In this document: positions 12,001 to 17,891 of the stretch, piece after piece
Position numbering within the stretch: position 1 is the first letter of the stretch
How the letters are laid out: each line of letters opens with the position of its first letter
NCBI GenBank assembly: GCA_002205125.1
Contig: NIOE01000007.1
Coordinates: forward strand, 1-64,000
From: Roseateles noduli
GTDB lineage: Bacteria; Pseudomonadota; Gammaproteobacteria; Burkholderiales; Burkholderiaceae_C
Length of the DNA: 64,000 nucleotides
Reading direction: 5' to 3'
The notes under the pieces: model-generated
What the model was told of the DNA's origin: nothing
Database searches by the model: none
The model's input: only the letters and a program-made list of their open reading frames with translations
Position numbers and translations under genes: made by a program

Positions 12001-14759
12001 CGGACGAGCACAACCAGCAGAAGATGACCTCGGACACGAGGTACACGGCGTATGACAAGGCAGGCAACGTCGTGTCGTACACGATGACGGTGCCGGGCGA
12101 GTACACCAACACCTACACCTACGAGCGCTCGAAGTTCGATGGCTACAAGGAGAAGAGTCTCCACGCCACGAGCACGAAGTTCGAGGAGGGTCAGACGGAC
12201 AGCTTCTACGACGTCAACGGCAACCTGGTCCGCATCGATGACCACCGGAAGGATCAGAACGACCGGACGCTGGTGAACGACCTGTCGGGTCACGCGCTCT
12301 ATGTGAAGCAGGGCACGGCGATCCGTCGTCAGGTGGTGGTCAACGGCGAGGTGCTGGGTCGTTACGGCATCGGCGTGGACGAGAAGAATCCGCGCGACAA
12401 GGACGGCAATCCGAACTTCGTCGTCATCGCGGACTTCCCCTCGGGCTACCAGCCGGTGACGGGCAACTACCCGTCGGCGTCGGTCGGTTCGTACCAGGTG
12501 CAGGCGGGCGACACGCTGCGCAGCATCGCGCGCCAGTCCTACGGTGACGAGGGCCTCTGGTACCGCATCGCCGAGACCAACGGCCTGGGCGGCGACCGCG
12601 ACCTGCGCGTCGGTCAGACCATCACGATCCCGAGCGCGGTCGGCACGATCCGGAACAACACCGGCACGTTCACGCCGTACGACGCCAGCAAGATCACCGG
12701 CGACACGATGCCGCATATGCCGACGCCGCACAGCGGCGGTGGCGGATGCGGCGGCATCGGGATGATCCTGGTCATCGTGGTCGCGGTGATCGCCACGGTG
12801 TTCACGGCGGGTGCAGCGGCAATCGCGATGGGGGCTGTTCAAGGCGCTGCATTGACCGCGGGCGGCATCATGTCGGCGGGCGCGACCGTGCTCACCGGGG
12901 CGGCTGTGGGCGGAGTGACGCTCGCGGCCGGTGCAGGCGCTGCGGCCGCGGCGTTCGGCGCAGCGGTGATCGGCGCCGCGGTTGGCTCGATCGCCAGCCA
13001 GGGCGTTGCAATGGCCATTGGCCTGCAAGACAAGTTCAGCTGGAAACAGGTTGGCATGTCTGCGCTGGGTGGGGCGGTGTCGTCAGCGATTCCCGCAGGC
13101 GCATTCGCCAACTTCCCGGGAGGTGCGACAGCAGGTCTTGTGGTCCGGTCTGCTGTGAACAATGCCGTGACGCAAGGCATCGGCGTGGCTACCGGCTTGC
13201 AGGACAAGTTCAACTGGCGTGGCGTGGCGGCATCGGCCGCAGCGACCTTCGTGGGCGAAAGCCTGAAGGGCGCGGTGATGGGAACCGAATCCTTCGACTC
13301 CGCCGGTGAGTCGCTCGGTCGCAGCGGAGGTCTTGTCGGCGAACTCGGTGGAGGCACGGCAGCAAAGATCGCCGGGTCGACAGTCCTCGGCGTCGCATCG
13401 GGCGCGGCGGCCGCCATTGCGCGAGGCGGAAAGTTCGCGATTCAGCAAGTGGCGGTCGATGCCTTCGGAAATTCGCTCGCAGAAAGCCTTTCGGAGAGCA
13501 TGCAGTCGAGACCCGAGCTCAAGAGGCTGCAGGCCGGCGGCGTCTCCGTCACACGAATCGACGATGCAGGGATCGAGAAGCTCCCGCTGACGAGCGTGGA
13601 TGAACTTCAAGGCCTGCCCTCTAGCGCAGGAGGAGTCGCCAGCAATGCAGGAAGTCAGGTTGCTCGCAACAGCCAGCGTGGTCAGATGGGCGCGCTCACA
13701 GCTGAACAAGTTCAGGCGAGTGAGCGTCCTCAAGTCGTGTATCTGGATCCAGAGGGGCGTGGACATATGACACCCCAGGCTCCAGTGGTGATTACGGGCC
13801 GCCGCACTGTTGAAGCGGCTACGGAGGTGGCTCAAACCGATGCAATGGGCAACATCACCGGCTACACCACCAATGAGCCGAAGGGTGACCTCATGCCGTA
13901 CATCGAGCAGATGACGCGGTTGGCTGACGCGCTGTATGTCCCTGAAGGCATTGCGCGCAAGGGTTACGATAGTGCGATCAATGGCTTGAACAATTCCAAT
14001 GCTAGTTGGGGTAAGCGGACTGTTGACGGACTGAAAGCCACAGCTTTGTTGCTGCCTGCAGCGGCTGAAGAATTGGGGCGTGGGCTGCTGAACCTTCCAT
14101 ATGCTGCAGTGAACGCGATACCTCAGGCATCGAGGGCGGGCACGAATATCGGCATGGTGACCGACTCTTCGTTGCCGACCGACGAACGCGTCATCGCAGC
14201 GCTTGCTGCTACGAGTCAACTTGCTGAGGCGTTTACTGGACTGGGAGGTGCGGCTGAAGTTGTGAGACCTACCGTCTCAATCGGAAAGCCTGTACGAGCA
14301 GATGCGTCGAGCCAAAATATCAAGTTCCGTGAAGTCGAGGTCAAGCCGCCCCAGTTTGATAATCTTGACGATTGGTATGCCTATCGGGAAGCTCGGTTGG
14401 ACGGCGCGAAGTATGTCGATGATTTCATTTCCGACCTGAAAGGGAATGCCCGACTCACAGTTCAACCGGAATTCAGGCAAGGCACAAATTATGGTGGGGC
14501 ACTGACATTCCCCGCCGTTCCGGTGGGTAGCCAAAAGGCTTTTGTCGGTGAAATGGCCTTGGTCAGAGACAGTGAACTGTTTACCACTATTTTCCATGAA
14601 GAAATGCACGTGAGAATCGGTGAGCGGGCTGCTGCTGGCAACGTCAGAGCTCTCGATCTTGTAACCGGACCGCTGATTCGAGAAGAAAACTATGTTGAAT
14701 CAGTTGCTACACGATACGCACGGATGTACCAGAATAAATACGGCCCGTTCCAGCACTGA
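1..14759 (+). CDS. Giant YD-repeat (Rhs-like) protein with embedded RTX block, LysM domain and zincin-like C-terminal tip (5' end outside window)
   Basis: The frame is already open at base 3 and the first codons continue a YD repeat, so the true start lies upstream. At least 4,918 residues are present. In order: YD repeats to about base 720; seven RTX/HCBP-related units (about 721-3840); a long YD-repeat shaft (about 4110-12430) interrupted by two copies of a beta-rich insert (about 8848-9112 and 9613-9970); a LysM domain (about 12484-12636); a Gly/Ala-rich hydrophobic stretch (about 12740-13010); a pretoxin region; and a tip ending in an HEEMH zinc-binding motif (14595-14609). The Rhs-core autocleavage signature DPxGxxGG was not found. 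By family knowledge, YD shells encapsulate a C-terminal toxin and RTX repeats bind calcium outside the cell. Most likely a secreted polymorphic toxin or contact-dependent effector. Base composition drops toward A/T after about 13650, which fits an exchanged tip. Confidence 0.9.
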   Translation, partial: NANRLVQVIDGLGYVTQTTYDGASHALSVTRYATHVTVPATGFTAITAPVAVTANAAADRVTRSFYDADGRVIGELDAENYYTHYEYDAAGRVVAKTRYASPMVGTLTDARTPPQLVAEGAPAPAGAYVRLRTTTNPSLPANVGNGTAGATDAASLLARLQAFKAADPEGAFRDLVSLVRNAHVTLLNAGFNGVALLRQWIAELPQGSPMFGTLAELGVQIGSATVLAGTDQFGNARNSLFIGSAGLDRLDGGSGDDTLSGANFLNGGSGNDVYLFGRGDGHVTVEGEVGEDGIARDVVQLRPGITKADIQLSGDSRFLTITLVSTGDTLSTQGQMREIRFADGTVWTAADFEQRLAIGGSDGGNYYSSNPGAPEVIRGRDGNDDLTGGYGNDTIAGGRGNDNLTGSGGADLILGGDGDDRMIGGSSPWWESDPEGDRDTLDGGAGNDTLSSNGGRDVYVFGIGSGNDFIEVPGATMNDRFQNADTLRLTAGIAPEDLIFTRSGDDLVISLRQSADSITVQSYYRDIETEDDWYGGFARGIEYIEFADGTRWEAADIQAHLDPRYVIGGAGPDSITGTDGSDFLIGRGGSDTLDGGAGNDTLMGAGDDDVFIFGLGSGVDVISAGWSYGDTLKLGVPSDWDQLRFQRFDEELQIRISPRDIAVIRRGQIGYIEFSDGVVIDASQIEALSSRVSSEDDTLNVWGEAVDGLEGNDYLWGSGYSDTLRGSAGRDTLIGYGGDDDLAGGLGNDSLMGYDGADVYRFGIGDGADTIDNSSPQASESNDETGDKLLFGAGIAPEQIRLARNGQDLVLSIVGSSDKVTLSNYFSYETEGQPDIRLTTVEFAGGQIWTKADVAQRLATPPSTVGNDLLTGTSGVDAFTFLPGFGSDTITGFGGSGSAPDEIHFGDGITADQLRGVRSGNDLVLYVPYTADRLDIPGYFLNRPLPGGQEQPEVFFADGTTWTYSAVVDLTRVVGQGDDYFQSYQTSADHLYGWAGDDTLIGTAFGDTIEGNTGDDVLDGRAGNDVYRFGWGDGHDTIVAGGAAAGDFDTVEFGDDVRPSDLSLTVRDGAIVVSLRTSSDQLVIESTPNGSRSALQVQQFRFASGETWDQATILARATTATSRFAETEGFDFDDTMTGGNGPDTLVGLAGNDLLLGGNGVDYLDGGEGDDTLDGGSGNDYITASAGTDVFRLRHGSGLDRVVYDNGLLGQQVVEIAARIKPTDIVVFRDDSNNVVVRIVSTGDQITFGEELPNEIRFADGTVWNQSAIATEMAQHSAWGLNVPTPIVIEPEGLRDIGPVLTGAAATDAPQVLFRQDGDTLEIVGSDNAATRIDGWYGSQATHIDQFVVNGQSLMTTPVSAAASVQGRDQTTHLIYDALGRLVGEVDAENFLTERVYNDAGQVARTIRYSRPVTVEVTGGETVLDLRPSGDKAARVTTTAYDSLGRVVEETSPDGLVTAYVYDSVGNLVTTQRSSEYDGVRIGQARYDLQGRLVGELSGEGSALLLTSETLSEEQIQAVWDQYGITHTYDAAGRRTSTTDANGNRTVFYYDADGRLRYSVNAEGEVQEQRYNALNQLEKTVLLANRLPTETLAGLHGGVVDHAVEQLVEGQYDLARDTVTGYAYTVRGQLQTTTDALSHTATTDYNAFGEAEHATAVDGLETTLERDRRGQVTSTVTDPAGEHLTTKAQYDAFGRLVRTEDASGKVSAQVFDRLGRVVQTIDPSVARRSTTWDAFDRKLTQTDALGNTTKYEYDDSEGSTRVTTPEGVSVQTYRSPFGQVVMVVDSDDNRTQYTYDHDGRLTSTVDAKYAESTNHYDAGGRLAWTEDANHVRTAFTYDGANRVLTRTVDPQGLALTTVYGYDAKGQTVSVTDPNGTVTTTEYDVLGRVLKQIVDPTGLHIETSFTYDEAGRTLTVVDANQVTTSYGYDSVGRRTSEVRDPGGLNLTKTFSYDTSGNVLVTQITDAATQQVRGVKTVYDVLNRPVLVTDPSGGLTYYEYDAEGRVLRTTQLAEAVDVTTMPELNAGTVAAFVEGHLLADKDRVVANYYDRDGRLRYNVDGTGAVVELRYDERGNVVDRIAYANQIDFASWDGVSEPMVDPSNEDRHIRTSYDALNRAEYVADALGYVTHNEYDDVGHLVGQTAHAIPIGIESWSLVAPTSPDDRKTVFVYDKAGRVTETIDPMGAVTRNVYDDNGNVIEQTRVAMVLPSWTAADQQVLDAGQDRTIRTTYDAANRPVYVVDAAGFVTTTVYDDLGRVQSTTRWAKQPAQAGQQPPTTPGADQTTSFTYDHAGRVLTTTDADGKTESYTYNAFGDKTTFTNKKGSVWTYEYDGAGRMTRETSPAVTTTAVTLDGHNDLVEGESRTEGVVTVLTYDGVGNLKTRTEAFGRAEQRTTSYTYDARGRQIGVTYPPAQVYSESHDGALSNGASGVAVRTEDLRILSTSTTYDAFGNAVSNTDVAGNRSFKVYDKSNRVVFDVDALGHVTQYKRNGFGDAREVTRYSSGAPLSESGDLLVPDPLTEQTVKSWLVNVSSRTVWTEYDKLGRAVVVQEATAFTYNTGLFGPKTADAAKVTINTYDVFGGLVRTEQEAGEAKGRIATYQYYDVLGRVIEKVDAGGYRTSTTYDEFGNVKSTKEWANANSGYVYHRDDPSNNELASIDDRVVSYTYDRLNRKTTETRENVVYSTTEQALLGQSQRGNLTTSYGYDAVGNVTVTTDALGGKTYSYYDAMGRVTAVAAPSRATSVGASTTITPVTLFRRDAYGNVVVTVELVNGALGEVKEDKGVSNGAQLGALVGNFSTEDGQTFASYDLYGHVLQTTDAERHSTFSSYNESGQVAKTWQGVTSGQRFYEGGVDEAGNGVGKMIEDSTAFKLFEYDKLCQLIRTFEPGPATKLDDTGVPATSGAVTERTIVESSTVGWGESGPPNPGDESGPTNPNDEGGPVNQPTKEFLNGNSVRIGWVNLADASLGNVRVELDYLTSTDDGHGAVARSYAQEFGPGDTRRSVVLSWSDSDPNGPHGISSISAVRVQQRVNGEWVTLWNSDDTGGPTDTESGYHTIAAGRRLVSTELNYNAYGELVSKGINGGAQEYFDYDSVGRLWRTNSGDGIDKIYLYDQLGRVVSELRSDGSGGQNVNLRTIDSAEDAAGMIDDLRSTETVYDDLGRATETRGAKRRTEATAQSVNGRPEATSAAITGSAGIHGTTEAGDTYWAGTNTVSLGWPNLSHLGSGEIKVELVYTTAELQARPDMHDESGNYTGGYTPVETRSIDAVFTAEEAANGVTMSWASDGPAAAVDEGGNAHYGAGGIGGVSAVRVYKRDANGDWQLLHDPAPGVPSKVLDVGRPSDSNVATHLEIRPAGSQGDWEQVWQAPITFAQAERYDMGFLGGAEYEYRLVADASGTTTTVNSGVIHADGTVETTYVATGFFIRPTVQQSFDRWGNVISTTDARSAEWVTTYEYNADNQVIAEHKASGDWESNGPTTQAYYDALGRQVAMRDANGNVNSQVVDAGGNILEEHHADGGVVKHTYDAFGNKIRTVNAEGNRAGLNPALERDATTIAMNTTDYAYDKMHRLVATRHDAVTVATVTGSSDAPMQVQKQLVTLIDRNEYDQAGRRVSQTVGSYAGSAGEVTRYKFDLAGRVIETIQPGGGDFRTATVFDDQGRKVAEVDQNGNASKWTYDYFGKMLARTDLGGGVYEFHYDNAGQLTETFNSRYSLTERQLLNSYNAAGELTSIHDASLNQTTEYWYDLSGKHVREKTTQGGTVYQDNLMAYDELGRLRHVSDGRMSIDIAYDAMGNRVNLRTHVNVPTLADPTVDVPKDSDVWFTYDSMNRQTGAELDRKSDGSFDFFYDKRDANGRILPGTSGHKITYDLNGNRASDTYLGTKVKLVGGTAPTYYEEDGQLYELTPGTEERYEIDNTPSTELVTETYAYDALGRLTGARRDGVAIDQRMYDQAGRVVAQGPQGLSKAYSDAINTGLATSDTIGKEYRLSQYDSNGRLLRQQAFETDEHNQQKMTSDTRYTAYDKAGNVVSYTMTVPGEYTNTYTYERSKFDGYKEKSLHATSTKFEEGQTDSFYDVNGNLVRIDDHRKDQNDRTLVNDLSGHALYVKQGTAIRRQVVVNGEVLGRYGIGVDEKNPRDKDGNPNFVVIADFPSGYQPVTGNYPSASVGSYQVQAGDTLRSIARQSYGDEGLWYRIAETNGLGGDRDLRVGQTITIPSAVGTIRNNTGTFTPYDASKITGDTMPHMPTPHSGGGGCGGIGMILVIVVAVIATVFTAGAAAIAMGAVQGAALTAGGIMSAGATVLTGAAVGGVTLAAGAGAAAAAFGAAVIGAAVGSIASQGVAMAIGLQDKFSWKQVGMSALGGAVSSAIPAGAFANFPGGATAGLVVRSAVNNAVTQGIGVATGLQDKFNWRGVAASAAATFVGESLKGAVMGTESFDSAGESLGRSGGLVGELGGGTAAKIAGSTVLGVASGAAAAIARGGKFAIQQVAVDAFGNSLAESLSESMQSRPELKRLQAGGVSVTRIDDAGIEKLPLTSVDELQGLPSSAGGVASNAGSQVARNSQRGQMGALTAEQVQASERPQVVYLDPEGRGHMTPQAPVVITGRRTVEAATEVAQTDAMGNITGYTTNEPKGDLMPYIEQMTRLADALYVPEGIARKGYDSAINGLNNSNASWGKRTVDGLKATALLLPAAAEELGRGLLNLPYAAVNAIPQASRAGTNIGMVTDSSLPTDERVIAALAATSQLAEAFTGLGGAAEVVRPTVSIGKPVRADASSQNIKFREVEVKPPQFDNLDDWYAYREARLDGAKYVDDFISDLKGNARLTVQPEFRQGTNYGGALTFPAVPVGSQKAFVGEMALVRDSELFTTIFHEEMHVRIGERAAAGNVRALDLVTGPLIREENYVESVATRYARMYQNKYGPFQH
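721..3840 (+). repeat. RTX (GGxGxD) block inserted in the YD shaft
   Basis: Seven consecutive units can be read. Each begins with one to several GGxGxDxL-type nonapeptides, for example GGSGDDTLSG, and continues with a haemolysin-associated module ending in a variant of FADGTxW (IRFADGTVW, IEFADGTRW, VFFADGTTW, FRFASGETW). Units start near 721, 1129, 1702, 2086, 2599, 2932 and 3400. RTX nonapeptides normally fold as a calcium-dependent beta-roll after secretion. YD motifs lie on both sides in the same frame, so this is an insertion in the shaft, not a separate gene. Confidence 0.9.
14290..14756 (+). other. Candidate zincin-type toxin tip of the giant protein
   Basis: The last about 155 residues differ in composition from the shaft (lower GC, no YD repeats) and contain HEEMH at 14595-14609, the HExxH zinc-binding motif of metallopeptidases. 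A Glu-rich segment 23-30 residues further on (REENYVES) could supply a third ligand, as in gluzincins. Position at the extreme C-terminus and a small gene 8 bases after the stop match polymorphic toxin/immunity layout. Protease activity and target are inferred. Confidence 0.6.
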
Positions 14760-14767
14760 GATATCTT

Positions 14768-15136
14768 ATGAATCAAGCACTTCGTACAGTTTGTCGAGCC
14801 AATATCTTGACCGCCGTGGAGCGATTGAAGCATCACGCCGATCCAGAGGTTGTCAAGCAGGCGGGCATGATCGAGGCTCTCTTCCTGGACTTTGAATCAT
14901 TCGCGGTCCCAGGACCTTCAGCAGAGGCACCTATCAAGCCTGAATTAAACGACGACACTAACTATCATAAGTATGAGGTGTTGCGCGGTTTTAACTTGTC
15001 GCCCGATCAGCTGATCGACGTTGCAAAATTGGACGGGCTGCACGAATTGCGCATCGTGAGGATGCTGAGGTTGACATTTGGATGGGGTCTCGATGAGGCA
15101 ATGCAGTTGGTCAGATCTAGAGGGCTGGATAACTAA
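14768..15136 (+). CDS. Small cytosolic protein, candidate immunity protein for the preceding toxin tip
   Basis: 122 residues, starting 8 bases after the stop of the giant gene, same strand, in the same low-GC patch. No signal peptide or membrane segment. The first 45 residues look helical. Residues about 92-116 (RIVRMLRLTFGWGLDEAMQL) resemble the C-terminal domain of ribosomal protein L7/L12, which has a VIKxVRxxTGLGLKEAKxLV pattern. Position immediately after an exchangeable toxin tip is the classical place of an immunity gene, so that is the main inference. The L7/L12-like match is by eye and may be structural only. Not recognised as a named family. Confidence 0.75.
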   Translation: MNQALRTVCRANILTAVERLKHHADPEVVKQAGMIEALFLDFESFAVPGPSAEAPIKPELNDDTNYHKYEVLRGFNLSPDQLIDVAKLDGLHELRIVRMLRLTFGWGLDEAMQLVRSRGLDN

Positions 15137-15287
15137 CCGTTCGCAGACGAAAATAAACCGCTGTCATGGCCCTTTCAATTCCTGGTCAAGTGTTAAACTT
15201 GGGCCGTGGTAAATGATCGGCGCGGGCTGACGAAGACGAAGGGGATCGATTTGACCGGCTACAGAGGTTGCAGCTGCAGGATCGAAC

Positions 15288-15797
15288 ATGAAATCATTTG
15301 ATATCGCTGCTGCAGAGAACAATCTCGGGAAGTATGTAGTCAGTGCTCTAGGTGTCCTCTTCTATGGGGTGGCGCTAAACGGTCGTGTCATCGCACGCAA
15401 GTTCCATGACGTCGTCACAACGTCAAAATATGTGGAAATTGTTTCAGCGATCCGCGATTGGTTGAAAACCCGACCGGAGCTTCTGAATGCCCTTGAGATC
15501 TGGCCGTTACTGGAGGTTGGAGAAGACTTCGTCTTACGACAGCATGGCATTTATACGTCTACGGACGAGATGCTCGACGAAGAGAGCCGCATAGAGATCC
15601 CTGTTGCATTCTGGTCCGCGCGAAATGCGATTGAAGCTGCATTGACGGGCGCGGAAGACGGACAAGCCGCCATCGTGGAGCGGGTCATTCGAAACAGCGC
15701 GCTACTGCCGACTGGAAAGACATTCTTCAATTCTTCGAGCAACAAGATTGTTGTGGTCGAGCCGAAGATCTCTGAGCAAGACATCAGGCGCTGGTGA
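15288..15797 (+). CDS. Hypothetical protein (169 aa)
   Basis: Starts at ATG with an AGGA-containing leader, 151 bases after the candidate immunity gene. 169 residues, no signal peptide, mixed alpha/beta composition, tryptophans in the middle (DWLKTRPE, EIWPLLE). Codon use and base composition are more A/T-rich than the rest of the window, like the toxin tip, suggesting the same transferred patch. No family recognised. It could be a second or orphan immunity protein, or unrelated cargo. The gap 15137-15287 holds no gene that I can see. Confidence 0.7.
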   Translation: MKSFDIAAAENNLGKYVVSALGVLFYGVALNGRVIARKFHDVVTTSKYVEIVSAIRDWLKTRPELLNALEIWPLLEVGEDFVLRQHGIYTSTDEMLDEESRIEIPVAFWSARNAIEAALTGAEDGQAAIVERVIRNSALLPTGKTFFNSSSNKIVVVEPKISEQDIRRW

Positions 15798-15864
15798 ACA
15801 CCATCGATAAAGAATCACCTTCACTGAAGAGGTGGTTTAAATCCAAATAGGCCGAGGGAGGCCC

Positions 15865-16635
15865 ATGTATTTTCAAGATCTAACAAGGGCGCGCGTCGGC
15901 GTCGCGATCTCGTTTTTCGCGCTTTTTTTGACAGGCTGCGCCTCGCCCGTCGCGCCAAACGATTTGAAGGTTCCGACGACTCGCACCTGCTTCGAGTTGC
16001 CGGTAGCCGCTGCTTATCTGGAAGAACGCGGTCTGCTGAAGTACGTCTGGGAAACGCGCGTCGAGCGCGGCCCGTATGTCGCTGAGCGCGAAGACGCCGC
16101 CGGCACCTACTTCCGCGGACCGCAGGGCGGCGTTTCCTACGCCCGCCAGGACGCGCTGAAGGAGCCTCCGGGTCTGATGACCCACATCACCTACAACGGT
16201 GGCATCTGGGTCCCGCGCGATCCGGCCGGGACGCCGCGGCTCTATACCTACTTCACCACGCAAGCGGTTCCGCCGGTGGTGCCGCCGGACACGGCGACCT
16301 GCGCCACCGTCCAGCTCGTTCGTGATCCCAAAGGGCAGGGTGTCGACGCGGTCACCTACACCACGGTAGGGGTGGATGTCGGCTTGAGCTCGGCGTTCGC
16401 CATGCAGAACGCCGGCACGGTCCCCATGAGCACCGGCCAGGCAGCCGGTGCCGGCGTCGCCGGCGGAATCATCGGCGGATTGATCATCTCTTCGATGATC
16501 AACAACGACCTCGGCAAGATCATCCTGCAGGGGCCTGAGAAGAACGTCGCCTTCAACGACTCGCTTCGCGCGGCGACAGCGCGCATCGCGCCCTTGCCGG
16601 CTGCGATACCGGCGAGCGGCGTCGCTGGCAACTGA
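15865..16635 (+). CDS. Lipoprotein of unknown function (paralogue A)
   Basis: 256 residues. The N-terminus is a lipoprotein signal peptide with lipobox LTGC (Cys about 25), preceded by a GGGAGG ribosome site 6 bases before ATG. The middle has a GTYFRGPQGG segment and the C-terminal third a Gly/Ala-rich stretch (GAGVAGGIIGGLII) followed by GKIILQGPEK. The same three-part plan recurs in the lipoproteins at 17309 and 17892, so they appear to be diverged copies. Outer-membrane or periplasmic anchoring is expected; the function is unknown. Confidence 0.85.
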   Translation: MYFQDLTRARVGVAISFFALFLTGCASPVAPNDLKVPTTRTCFELPVAAAYLEERGLLKYVWETRVERGPYVAEREDAAGTYFRGPQGGVSYARQDALKEPPGLMTHITYNGGIWVPRDPAGTPRLYTYFTTQAVPPVVPPDTATCATVQLVRDPKGQGVDAVTYTTVGVDVGLSSAFAMQNAGTVPMSTGQAAGAGVAGGIIGGLIISSMINNDLGKIILQGPEKNVAFNDSLRAATARIAPLPAAIPASGVAGN

Positions 16636-16694
16636 AGTCTGTCGAAGCAGGGCGGGAGCTTCCCGCCCACCTCTCTCCTTTTGAATGAGTCGCC

Positions 16695-17249
16695 ATGCGC
16701 CAGTCCGTCCTTGGTATCGGCTTCGCCGGTCTTCTCTCTGCGTGCGGCTCGCTCCCGCCGGTCTATCAGCATCCCCAGCCGCTGACCGCAGAGTACTCGA
16801 AGCTCATCCTGACCAACAACTCGCCGATGCCGATGTGGACGGCGATGTATCAGGAGCCGCTGACCTGCTCTGACAGCATGATCATCGCGGATCGCAATCA
16901 GCTCTGGCGCAACAACCCGATCACGCTCTATGTGAAGCGGGGCCAGCCCGTCACGATCGGCGCGATGTACCTGACGGATTGGGCCAGCACAGGCACAGGC
17001 CTCAGCCGCAATGAGTGTTCCGTCATGTCCACGTTCGTGCCGTCGAAGGACGCCTACCGCGTGAACTTCCAAGGCGGTTCGCAGCGCTGTGCGGCGGGCG
17101 CGGTGAGCGAGGACGCCGAGCACAGTCCGGTGCCGGAGAACGAATTCATCGTTCGCAAGTTCCACATCGCCTTCCTGCAGTCCGGCCCGTGGTGCACCGA
17201 CCTGACGACGGCGCAGCGTGACACGCTCAAGCGGCTGACGGCGCAATGA
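16695..17249 (+). CDS. Lipoprotein of unknown function (184 aa)
   Basis: Short signal peptide ending in lipobox LSAC (Cys 17). After the Cys a proline-rich linker leads to a soluble domain with four further cysteines (DxLTC-SDSM, NECSVM, RCAAG, PWCTD), which could form two disulfides. Unlike its neighbours it lacks the GTYxRG motif and glycine-rich C-terminus, so it is not an obvious paralogue. It lies within the lipoprotein run on the same strand, 59 bases before paralogue B, suggesting co-transcription. No family recognised. Confidence 0.82.
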   Translation: MRQSVLGIGFAGLLSACGSLPPVYQHPQPLTAEYSKLILTNNSPMPMWTAMYQEPLTCSDSMIIADRNQLWRNNPITLYVKRGQPVTIGAMYLTDWASTGTGLSRNECSVMSTFVPSKDAYRVNFQGGSQRCAAGAVSEDAEHSPVPENEFIVRKFHIAFLQSGPWCTDLTTAQRDTLKRLTAQ

Positions 17250-17308
17250 GAGCCGTGCCTGCTCTCGCCGACCTCCAACACGCGCCGACGCGCGACTTCA
17301 ACGACCCC

Positions 17309-17884
17309 ATGCGGACTCTTCGACTCCCGCTCGCGGCAGCTTGTCTCGCCGCGCTCACCGGCTGCGCCTCCACGATCCAGCTGAACTCCCTGTCCAGGCC
17401 GACGACGCCTGGCCAGACCATCACCGTCCAGGACTTCCGCTACAACGAGCCTCAGAACGATGCGAGTTCGATGGGTCTCAAGGGCGGCGTCTACACGGTC
17501 GAGCTTGAGAACTCGGAGGGGTATTTCTATCGATGCCCCGGCACCTGCGCCAAGATCCCGGCGGTCAGCAACCTAAACAAGCAGGGCTTCCCCGACAGCG
17601 TCTTTCCTGGCGGGCTGTTCGTCTACAAGGACGGCATCAACAAGCCGCCACGGATCTACTACTACCAGCTGAATCTGGGACCCACGGCCGGCGAAGTCGA
17701 TCCCTTGCTGACTCAGCAGATCGGGCAGAACGCACTTCCCAACGTGAGTGCCGGGGGCGGTGTGTTGGGTGGAGCGCTGAGCGGCGCGGTCATCGGCGCC
17801 ATCATCGAAAGCGGCAGGGGTCAGATCCTGCTGATCCCGTCCACGTCGGACATCGACATCCGCAAGTTTGTGTCTCGCAACTGA
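17309..17884 (+). CDS. Lipoprotein of unknown function (paralogue B)
   Basis: 191 residues from ATG 17309, chosen because a clean lipoprotein signal peptide (lipobox LTGC) begins there. An in-frame ATG at 17246 overlaps the previous stop as ATGA but would add 21 hydrophilic residues before the signal. The plan matches paralogue A: EGYFYRCPGTC in the middle, then GGGVLGGALSGAVIG and GQILLIPS near the end. Seven bases separate it from paralogue C. Function unknown. Confidence 0.83.
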   Translation: MRTLRLPLAAACLAALTGCASTIQLNSLSRPTTPGQTITVQDFRYNEPQNDASSMGLKGGVYTVELENSEGYFYRCPGTCAKIPAVSNLNKQGFPDSVFPGGLFVYKDGINKPPRIYYYQLNLGPTAGEVDPLLTQQIGQNALPNVSAGGGVLGGALSGAVIGAIIESGRGQILLIPSTSDIDIRKFVSRN

Positions 17885-17891
17885 ATCCCGC

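Noticed and set aside
1281-13028. Very long open frame on the minus strand opposite the giant gene (over 3,900 codons)
   Set aside because: It is a mirror of the high-GC, repeat-rich codon pattern of the plus-strand gene. The translation is Arg/Ala/Val-rich without recognisable domains, while the plus strand gives clear YD and RTX repeats.
1-14759. Classical Rhs core with autocleavage signature
   Set aside because: No DPxGxxGG-type signature was found before the tip, so it is called YD-repeat/Rhs-like only.
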